A DNA stretch of 7,723 nt. Origin: Desulfonatronovibrio sp046496945 (lineage in GTDB: Bacteria > Desulfobacterota > Desulfovibrionia > Desulfovibrionales > Desulfonatronovibrionaceae). Under the pieces are notes generated by a model, which searched no databases, was not told the DNA's origin, and saw nothing but the letters and a program-made list of their open reading frames with translations. This document shows positions 1 to 6,400 of this stretch, piece after piece (positions within the stretch are counted from its first letter, which is position 1; every line of letters begins with the position of its first letter). A program made the position numbers and the translations under genes. The stretch lies in contig JAWOGL010000061.1 in NCBI GenBank assembly GCA_046496945.1, positions 1 to 7,723 of the forward strand, given 5' to 3'.

Positions 1-1372
1 CACGCTTGAGCTCTATGGCGGCATAAGGACACACTTCATAACACACCAGACATTCCCTGTCCCATTCCCAGGCCAGACACTTATGCTTTATAATATTTGA
101 AGTACCCACCTTGGCCCACATTTTCTCTGCCGGCGGTAAAGACCTGAGAGCTCCTGTGGGGCAGACCAGGCCGCAGACATTGCACAGGGGATCACACGGA
201 CCTCTTCTGGGCAGAATTTTGGGGCTGAACAGTCCTCCAAGGCCAGCTTCAAACCATATTGGCTGCAGCGTATTTGTAGGACAGGACTTCATGCACAAAC
301 CGCAGCTTATGCATCTGGCCTGAAACTCGTCTTCAGGCAAAGCTCCGGGTGGTCTGATAAGGCTCTCCGGCAAAATATTTCCCGGAATAGAATCGCCTTT
401 TACGGTGCCCATACTGGTATGAACCAGGACTGCTGTACCCGCTCCCAGCAGAGCTGAAGCCATGAGCTTTCGTCTGGCTGGAATAAATTTTTTGTCCGCG
501 GTTATCTTTTTGTTCGGATTATAGCCAAATGACACAGCCTTTTCAGGACAGACCCTCACGCAGGTCTCACAGACAATGCATTCCTGATAAAAAGTAATAG
601 AAGGATCATCCGCAATAGCCCCTGCCGGACAATTTTTACGGCATATCCCGCAATCCGTGCACTTTGAGGAAACTGTTCTGCGTATCAAAGGCTTTCTTCC
701 CGCCAAAGCCAAAATAGCTCCGGAGGGACATAAATATCTGCACCAGAACCTGGGGGAGAAAAAGACCAGCAGAAATACAGCCCCGAAAAACAGAACAATA
801 AACCATCCGGCAGTAAAACGGTAAAGCTGGAATTCAGCGTAAGCCAGGGAGTCAAGACCCAGCCACAGGTTCAGGGGCAGAAGAAACTCCAGAAAAGTAT
901 CTCCCAGAAAAATCAGGGAAGGATAAACAATAAGACCATAAAAACGGGTAATAAGAGAAAGGGGTGAAGCCAGAAAAGCAGATGATACACCCAGCAGCGC
1001 AGTGCCGAGAATAAAAAAAAGGACAAAGTATTTTATTTTCCGCAGCGGCTTATCTTTTTGAGGGTCTGGTCCCGTCTGATTTTTCTTGCCGGGTCTCAGC
1101 AGTCTGTCTGACACGTCCAGGGTAGTGCCCATGGGGCATATATATCCGCAGAAAAAACGCCCGATAATAAAAGTCAGGGCGATAACGGCCAGACCCGGCA
1201 CAAGGGACCATAACCACACCCTTGAACTGAGCAATGTTCCCAGGAAAACCAGGGGATCAAGTCTTAAGAACAAATCCACAGGGACATAAGATTCAGAAGG
1301 AAAAGCCGCCAGCCACAGCAGCACCAGGAAACCGCCGAGACTAAAAACCTGAACGACTGTTCTGAAACGCAT
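1..1372 (-). CDS. NapH-NapG-like membrane polyferredoxin (3' end beyond window)
   Basis: Reading the minus strand from ATG at 1372 gives 457 codons with no stop; the C-terminus lies outside the window. The N-terminal half (about 1-280) is NapH-like. It has several hydrophobic segments (about 4-22, 53-72, 115-136, 146-170, 189-206), two CxxxCP motifs (C75/C79 in GRFFCGYICPMG, C211/C215 in FWCRYLCPSG) and two ferredoxin motifs (C238/C241/C244/C248 and C265/C268/C271/C275). A twin-arginine-like stretch, ARRKLMAS, follows at 299-306 with a hydrophobic run to about 318. After it comes a NapG-like part with C354/C357/C360/C364, C393/C397/C400/C404 and C432/C441/C444/C448. NapH and NapG normally pass electrons from quinol to periplasmic partners as separate proteins; here they appear fused. 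The start overlaps the DUF362 stop (TGATG), and a strong ribosome site GAAGGGA (1382-1388) lies 9 nt upstream, so translation is probably coupled. The family is clear. The electron acceptor is unknown, and no nitrate reductase gene is visible. Confidence 0.9.
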   Translation of the reverse strand, partial: MRFRTVVQVFSLGGFLVLLWLAAFPSESYVPVDLFLRLDPLVFLGTLLSSRVWLWSLVPGLAVIALTFIIGRFFCGYICPMGTTLDVSDRLLRPGKKNQTGPDPQKDKPLRKIKYFVLFFILGTALLGVSSAFLASPLSLITRFYGLIVYPSLIFLGDTFLEFLLPLNLWLGLDSLAYAEFQLYRFTAGWFIVLFFGAVFLLVFFSPRFWCRYLCPSGAILALAGRKPLIRRTVSSKCTDCGICRKNCPAGAIADDPSITFYQECIVCETCVRVCPEKAVSFGYNPNKKITADKKFIPARRKLMASALLGAGTAVLVHTSMGTVKGDSIPGNILPESLIRPPGALPEDEFQARCISCGLCMKSCPTNTLQPIWFEAGLGGLFSPKILPRRGPCDPLCNVCGLVCPTGALRSLPPAEKMWAKVGTSNIIKHKCLAWEWDRECLVCYEVCPYAAIELKR

Positions 1373-2343
1373 CAGGCTGAGTCCCTTCTGATATCCATAT
1401 TTTCCAGATCCATTCTCCCAAACCCTCTCTGGTGGGCCTCAAGCACATGGGCCACATTCTCAGGGCTTATTTCCCGGCCATACCAGGGAAACATATCAAT
1501 AGTCATGGCATCCGCGGCCACCATATCTGTGGAGGCGATAATCCTGTCGGCCTGAATAACATCTCCGGGACCGTAAGGTCCGTGACTGGCCAGAACTCTG
1601 GTGGCGTCAACAACAGTCAGATCCGCCTTTAAAAACGAGCATAGATCCACTATGGCGGAACTGAGATTGAACCTCCGGTGCATTACTCCTCTGTCCCGGA
1701 TAAGACCCATCATGCCCTTCATGGACAGGCTGACTCCAGTTCCTGAATGAGACTTGGCCACGGGTGCGGCGATTAGCACATCAGCATCCAGGACATCACG
1801 CATAACCTCTGTTTCTCTGAAACTTTCACCTTTATCCAGGCTGACCTTTTTAAAAAAACGGCTGGAAGCCAGGGTCCGCACAGAGGTATGGGGGATCTGC
1901 CGGCAGGCATTTTTAATGCCGGAACGCTCCATGCACTGTTCTGCACCCTGCAGGGGATTATCCAGAACCATTACGGAAGAAGCTCCGGCATCAATACACA
2001 TCCGTGCCAGAGTCCGGACCACATCCGGGTGAGTGTTGGTGGCCTGCTCAGGAGGATGAGCAAAACTCATATTAGGCTTGATCACGACTTTGTTCCCGTT
2101 CTTAACAAAGGCCTGCATTCCTCCCAGAAACTCCACTGCCATCCGGGTGGCCTGTTCAGCACCGCCGCTTACAACCGCTATATCAGGAACACTTTCCGCC
2201 TCTGCTGATCCGGGTAAAATAAGACCGGTCTGAGCAGCAGCAGCCAAAAGCGCTGCCCGGCCATGCCATTTCAGGAACTGCCTGCGGGTTACTGAAGAAT
2301 AAACAGTTGAAACATGGTTTGTTTTTTTTCTGCTCTGATTCAT
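1372..2343 (-). CDS. Tat-exported DUF362 domain protein
   Basis: The protein has 323 residues from the preferred start at 2343. The N-terminus carries a Tat signal, TRRQFLKWHG (R20, R21, F23, L24, K25). A hydrophobic alanine/leucine run follows, with a likely cleavage site after SAEA near residue 49, so the mature protein should be periplasmic. The DUF362 core shows VVIKPNM (86-92), a histidine/proline segment after it, and PVAKSHSG followed by SMKGMMGLIRDRGVMHR (about 194-223). The molecular function of DUF362 is not established. Many members carry or neighbour ferredoxin domains; this one has no CxxCxxC cluster of its own, but the next gene supplies many. An open frame extends up to a GTG at 2397, but that start has no ribosome site, whereas ATG 2343 has AAGGA 6 nt upstream and gives a normal-length Tat leader. 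It lies between the Rrf2 gene and the polyferredoxin gene, overlapping the latter by one base. Confidence 0.88.
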   Translation of the reverse strand: MNQSRKKTNHVSTVYSSVTRRQFLKWHGRAALLAAAAQTGLILPGSAEAESVPDIAVVSGGAEQATRMAVEFLGGMQAFVKNGNKVVIKPNMSFAHPPEQATNTHPDVVRTLARMCIDAGASSVMVLDNPLQGAEQCMERSGIKNACRQIPHTSVRTLASSRFFKKVSLDKGESFRETEVMRDVLDADVLIAAPVAKSHSGTGVSLSMKGMMGLIRDRGVMHRRFNLSSAIVDLCSFLKADLTVVDATRVLASHGPYGPGDVIQADRIIASTDMVAADAMTIDMFPWYGREISPENVAHVLEAHQRGFGRMDLENMDIRRDSA

Positions 2344-2349
2344 TACTGT

Positions 2350-2354
2350 TCCTT
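2350..2354 (-). promoter_or_regulatory. Ribosome binding site deciding the DUF362 start
   Basis: On the minus strand AAGGA is followed by six bases and then ATG at 2343. The longer reading (GTG 2397 or ATG 2394) has no comparable site, so the shorter protein is preferred. Confidence 0.75.
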
Positions 2355-2430
2355 GCCGGATTGCCATCAATAGATTTCTTCTTAAGAAACGCATCACCTG
2401 GACGGCCCGGTTCCGAACTCGTGGAAAATT

Positions 2431-2886
2431 TTATAAAATTGTCTCCAACAGGTCCGGTTCCTGTTTTTCATCCTCACTGGGACAGACCGAGTCTTTCAAG
2501 TCGGCCAGGGTGATTCCTTTGAGTTTAATCCAGATAATTTCATTGATCTCATTCCAGACTTTTCTGGTTTTACAGCTCAAATTTTTATCACAGCTCTCAG
2601 GCTCATCCAGGCAGGGACAGAGTTCCACTTTGCCCTGGACAGCCTCCAGAACATCAGCCAGCGTAATTTTATCCGGAGGAAGAGCCAGGGTATAGCCCCC
2701 TCCAGGGCCTCTAAGCCCGTCCACAAGCCCGCCTTTGCGCAGCAGTCTGACTATCTTTTCCAGATATTTTTCAGATATGCCCTGTCTTGCGGCAATGGTT
2801 CGGATACGAACCGGACCTTGTCCGTACTGTTCAGCCATATCCAGCATAAGTCTTGTTCCGTAACGAATAGTGGTAGATAATTTCAT
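2431..2886 (-). CDS. Rrf2-family transcriptional regulator
   Basis: This is a 151-residue protein of usual Rrf2 length. The N-terminal winged helix-turn-helix shows MKLSTTIRYGTRLMLDMA (1-18), the recognition region ISEKYLEKIVRLLRKGGLV (37-55) and the wing RGPGGGYTLA (59-68). Cysteines C90, C92, C99 and C105 sit where IscR and NsrR hold their Fe-S cluster. The spacing C92-x6-C99-x5-C105 is close to, but not the same as, IscR (C92-x5-C98-x5-C104). Another cysteine lies at C135. Fe-S binding is therefore likely but inferred. It starts at ATG 2886 with GGAG 5 nt upstream. It is first in the operon with the DUF362 and polyferredoxin genes, 87 nt ahead of the former, and its own promoter carries a palindrome, so it probably represses itself and the two genes below. 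The exact subgroup (IscR, NsrR or another) cannot be assigned from the sequence. Confidence 0.93.
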   Translation of the reverse strand: MKLSTTIRYGTRLMLDMAEQYGQGPVRIRTIAARQGISEKYLEKIVRLLRKGGLVDGLRGPGGGYTLALPPDKITLADVLEAVQGKVELCPCLDEPESCDKNLSCKTRKVWNEINEIIWIKLKGITLADLKDSVCPSEDEKQEPDLLETIL

Positions 2887-2910
2887 GGTAACTCCGGTTT
2901 GGTTTATTTC

Positions 2911-2932
2911 AATAGTATACCAGTAAAGTATT
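2911..2932. promoter_or_regulatory. 22-bp palindrome, candidate Rrf2 operator
   Basis: The half sites AATAGTATACC and AGTAAAGTATT form an imperfect dyad in which 8 of 11 base pairs match, symmetric about 2921/2922. The pattern is AATA-N-T-N-TAC-N2-GTA-N-A-N-TATT. It starts 25 bp upstream of the Rrf2 start codon and covers the likely -10, a classic place for autorepression. No experiment or second genomic copy is available here. Confidence 0.6.
2914..2919 (-). promoter_or_regulatory. Probable -10 box of the rrf2 operon
   Basis: TATACT is read on the minus strand about 27 bp upstream of the Rrf2 start codon, inside the palindrome. No good -35 hexamer is found at 16-18 bp spacing, only A/T-rich sequence, so the promoter may be weak or need an activator. 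The surrounding A/T tract could act as an UP element. Confidence 0.45.
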
Positions 2933-3025
2933 TAATTTATCTTTGAAAAAAAAAATTGTCCAGCAGGATCTTTAAAAACTCATGGTAACTATTCACCCCA
3001 TACGAAATATGGCTATTCAGCGGCA

Positions 3026-3054
3026 CTGGATTCCGGCTTTCGCCGGAATGACGG
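3026..3054 (+). repeat. REP-like hairpin unit 1
   Basis: ATTCCGGC (3030-3037) pairs perfectly with GCCGGAAT (3042-3049) around a TTTC loop. CTGGA on the left and TGACGG on the right are shared, in opposite orientation, with the second unit. Confidence 0.75.
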
Positions 3055-3077
3055 CAAAGAATAACGGCCTGCTTTAA

Positions 3078-3107
3078 CCGTCACCCCGGACCAGATCCGG
3101 GGTCCAG
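3078..3107 (-). repeat. REP-like hairpin unit 2
   Basis: ACCCCGGA (3083-3090) pairs perfectly with TCCGGGGT (3096-3103) around CCAGA. Read on the minus strand it has the same frame as unit 1 (CTGGA-CCGG-CCGG-TGACGG), so the pair is a BIME-like arrangement. Confidence 0.75.
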
Positions 3108-3196
3108 GTCTTCTTGTTCGATCTTGGTGAATAGTTACAATTCATGAAGTAAAGAATATTTGTATCTGTTCACCACATTTTTCTGCTTTCAGATAA

Positions 3197-3369
3197 AGCC
3201 TGGAGCCTGAATTGTTTTCGCCATTGCTGCTTGTTTGACCAGCCCTGAGCCCGTTAGTCAAAATCATGGACATGGACGGCCTTTGGACTACTTGAATAAA
3301 TTAATGGTTTTGACTTACGGGCTCATGCTGGGAGTTTGCAGCAACAGAAAACAAATCAGGCTTCAGGCT
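3197..3369. repeat. Large imperfect inverted repeat, 71/66-bp arms
   Basis: The left arm 3197-3267 aligns with the reverse complement of 3304-3369 at roughly 80% identity by eye, with small gaps and one divergent patch near 3231-3240. The best block is GAGCCCGT-N-AGTCAAAA-N-CAT, and the outer block is AGCCTG-N-AGCCTGA-N-TTGTTTTC. The loop is 36 bp. No open frame of note lies in it. It could be a second, decayed MITE-like element or a long hairpin. It lies upstream of the predicted promoter of the oxidoreductase gene, so it is not expected in that transcript. Confidence 0.65.
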
Positions 3370-3382
3370 GTGCTCATAGCAT

Positions 3383-3395
3383 GGTGAATAGTTAC
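3383..3395 (+). repeat. Third copy of the 13-mer GGTGAATAGTTAC
   Basis: It is identical to the right end of the 154-bp element (3126-3138) and in the same orientation, and inverted relative to the left end (2985-2997). It closes a 411-bp block holding all the repeats of this gap. No partner end lies to its right before the next gene. Confidence 0.7.
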
Positions 3396-3431
3396 GAATA
3401 TTTTAGAAAAAATTTTCTCCCAAATCATCTC

Positions 3432-3460
3432 TTGCCTTTCACCTGTCAAGCATTTATATT
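3432..3460 (+). promoter_or_regulatory. Predicted sigma70-type promoter for the oxidoreductase operon
   Basis: TTGCCT (3432-3437) and TATATT (3455-3460) are separated by exactly 17 bp. Transcription would begin near 3467, giving a leader of about 27 nt with the ribosome site AAGGA at 3481-3485. An A/T-rich tract at 3396-3418 could assist as an UP element. Confidence 0.55.
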
Positions 3461-3493
3461 TAGCGGTTCATCACTAATAAAAGGAAATAATCA

Positions 3494-6400
3494 ATGGTCA
3501 ATAAAATGCCCCACATATCTATGCCCTTCACCAGACTGGTCAGGCGTGTCCTGAATATGAGCATGGAAAACTTTAATTCCTGGCCGGAATCCGTCCGGGA
3601 ACTGGCTCTAAGTCTGGCCGGTGAACTGTTCTTAATCAGTTACAATCCCTTTATCAACCATGAACTGGTTCAAAAAAGTGTCTGGTCCAGACTCAGTGCG
3701 GAAAAACCAGGCTTATCCCCGCAATATTATCAGGAAATATCTACCCGGCTGGAAAAATACCGGCAGGAATTCCTTGATGACCTGGAATTCAAAGGGCAGG
3801 TAATAAAAAACCTGAGCAAACATATGCCCCGGAAGAATATCGTCACTACCCCCAACAATATTATTGAATGCTCCACTGACGCCACGGATCTGCGCATGGA
3901 ACTGCCCATGATGGTTCTGTTTCCGGAAAGCACCGCTGAAATCCAGGCCATTGTCAAACTGGCCAATGAAACAGGATTCGCGGTTGTGCCCAGAGGCGGA
4001 GGTTCCGGACTGACGGGCGGGGCAATCCCGGCCATGAGAAGATGCGTCATCCTGAGCATGAGCAGAATGAAAAAAATAATCAACATTGACAAGGAAAAAC
4101 TCCTGCTCTGTTCCCAGAGCGGAGTCATCACCCTGGACGCCATCAAGGCCGCTGCCAGGGAAATGCTCTTGTTCACGGTTGATCCGGCCTCCAAGGCTGC
4201 TTCGTCTCTGGGTGGAAATGTATCTGAAAACGCCGGAGGCCCGTTTGCCTTTGAATACGGGACCACCATAGACAATATTTACAGCTATAAAATGGTTATG
4301 GCCAACGGAGACCTCATTGAAGTCAGGCGGGTGAATCACCCCGGACACAAGATACTTATGAATGAAGACGTGGAATTTGAAATACTGGACCACCAAGGCA
4401 GGGTCCGTGATAAAATCATTCTTGGAGGGGCGGATATCAGGACTCCCGGTCTGGGCAAAGATGTAACCAACAAATACCTGGGCGGCCTGCCCGGAGTACA
4501 GAAGGAAGGGGTGGACGGAGTTATCACTGAAGTATGCTTTACCCTTTACCCCATGATGGCCATGTCCAGGGTCCTCTGCCTGGAATTTTACGGACATTCC
4601 ATGCATAATGCCATGCTGGTCATCAAGGATATTGTCAATTTCCGGGACGAAATCAGAAAAACCGGCGATCTGGTCAAGATATCCGCGTTGGAAGAATTCG
4701 GGTCCAAGTATGTTCAGGCCATTGAGTACCGCAAAAAATCCAGCCAGTACGAAGGTGAACCCATGTCGGTACTCATTGTCCAGCTTGACTCCAATGATGG
4801 GCAGGCCCTGAGCCAGGCTGTGGAAAGAATCGTGGATATCGTTTCCCCGTATGACCAGGTGGACGTGTTTGTCGCCGGAGATGACAAAGAAGCTGAAATA
4901 TTCTGGGAGGACAGACACAAGCTCTCCGCCATAACCAAAAGAACCAGTGGTTTTAAAATCAACGAGGACGTGGTCATTCCCCTGGAAGTAATCCCGGAAT
5001 TTTCCGACTTTATTGAAAACCTCAACCTTTACTACCTGGCCCTGGCTTATCGTAAAGCACTCAATATTGTCCTTGATCTTCCCGGCATGAACATGGACGA
5101 TGAATTCATTCACATGGAACTGGATGTGGCCATGAAAGTGCTCAAAGGAAAAATATCCAAGGATGACCTGCCCGAAGAAATATTTCATGTTCAGATAGGT
5201 TTCTTTTTTCAGGATCTTAAGGGCCGCTATCCGCAATTGAGGGAAAGTCTGGAAAAAATACTGGAAGAACTGAACACCACCAAAGTGGTGGTGGCCAATC
5301 ATATGCACGCCGGTGACGGCAATTGCCATGTAAACATTCCGGTCAATTCCAATGACCCCGAAATGATGCATCTGGCTGAAGAAGCCGCGGCAAAAGTCTT
5401 TGACCAGGTTCTAAAGCTCAATGGTCAGGTATCAGGGGAGCATGGAATCGGCATCACCAAAATCGGCTTTTTATCCGATGATAAAATTTCCGCCCTGAAA
5501 AAATACAAAGAAAAAATTGACCCGCGCAATGTATTTAACCCGCAGAAACTTATCCGCAAAGACCTTCCGGTTCACCCCTATACCTTTTCCTTTAACCGTC
5601 TCATTGAAGACCTGAGCAAGAGCGGGCTGGAAGAAAAAGAAAGACTTATCAACCTTTTAAAAAGCATCCAGACCTGCTCGCGCTGCGGCAAATGCAAACA
5701 GACCTGCCCCATGTATCTGCCCCAGAAAGGACTCATGTTTCATCCCAGAAATAAAAACCTGGCCCTGGGTGCGCTTATTGAAGCTCTTTATTACACTCAA
5801 ATCCTTCAGGGAAGCCCGGACCAGGAAGTCATAGGCCATCTCAAAAGAATAATGGAGCATTGCACTGCCTGTGGCAAATGCACACAGGCTTGTCCGGTTA
5901 AAATTGAAAACGCCGGAGCTGCCCTGGAAATGCGCTCATACCTGGATATAAACAAGGCTTCGGGCCATCCGGTAAAAAACCGGGTGCTCAAGTATCTCAG
6001 CCGCGAACCCCGGAAGATGATCCCCAGAGCAGCCAAAATAGCCAGCACTGGCCAGAGGATACAGAATACAGCCCTGAGCATTGTGCCCTCCTTCTGGAGA
6101 AAAAAACTGACCAATCCTCTTTTCAGAGACAAAAACCCTGAAATCGGATTTCGCAACCTGGCTGAAACCCTGCACCTTGGCAAACGCAACATATTTATCC
6201 CGGATCAGGGCGAATCAGACCAGGCAGTCCTTTATTTCCCAGGCTGCGGAGCAGGCCTTTTCTACCGGGAAATCGGACTGGCCGCTCTGGCTCTGATCCT
6301 TGAAACCGGCAGAACAGTGATTATGCCCGACGGACATTATTGCTGCGGATATCCTCTGCTGGCCGGCGGCTGCGCTTCCAGTTTTGCGAAAATTCAGACG

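Larger units (their letters stand above)
2985..3138. mobile_element. MITE-like 154-bp element with REP pair
   Basis: The element is bounded by GTAACTATTCACC (2985-2997) and its exact reverse complement GGTGAATAGTTAC (3126-3138). Inside are two REP-like units facing each other: CTGGA...CCGG...CCGG...TGACGG (3026-3054) and CCGTCA...CCGG...CCGG...TCCAG (3078-3107). The whole is thus a nested imperfect palindrome. It has no coding capacity. Similar GGATTCCGGC / GCCGGAATGAC hairpins are common as dispersed intergenic repeats in Proteobacteria. That it moves as a unit is inferred from the terminal repeats; no clear target duplication was seen. Confidence 0.6.

Noticed and set aside
2379..2388. Perfect 10-bp palindrome TTCTTAAGAA between the Rrf2 and DUF362 genes
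   Set aside because: It is short, A/T-rich and has no loop or following T tract, so there is no basis for calling it a terminator or an operator.
2344..2397. 18-residue upstream extension of the DUF362 protein (GTG 2397)
   Set aside because: It lacks a ribosome site and would put an unusually long leader before the Tat motif; AAGGA before ATG 2343 is far better.
3030..3049. REP hairpin read as a Rho-independent terminator
   Set aside because: No U tract follows, the flanking genes diverge so no transcript needs to end here, and the hairpin belongs to a paired REP-like arrangement.
3387..3402. Possible second Rrf2 site AATAGTTACGAATATT near the oxidoreductase promoter
   Set aside because: It shares the ends AATA...TATT with the candidate operator but is 6 bp shorter, has poor inner symmetry and is mostly explained by the repeated 13-mer.
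3336..3554. 72-residue open frame ahead of the oxidoreductase gene
   Set aside because: It runs through the inverted repeat, the 13-mer and the predicted promoter, overlaps the real start and has no domain or convincing ribosome site.
3713..5371. 552-residue open frame on the minus strand
   Set aside because: It is exactly antisense to the FAD domain, rich in His/Phe/Tyr/Gly as expected of a reverse-frame shadow, has no recognisable motif, and the plus frame is full of family signatures.
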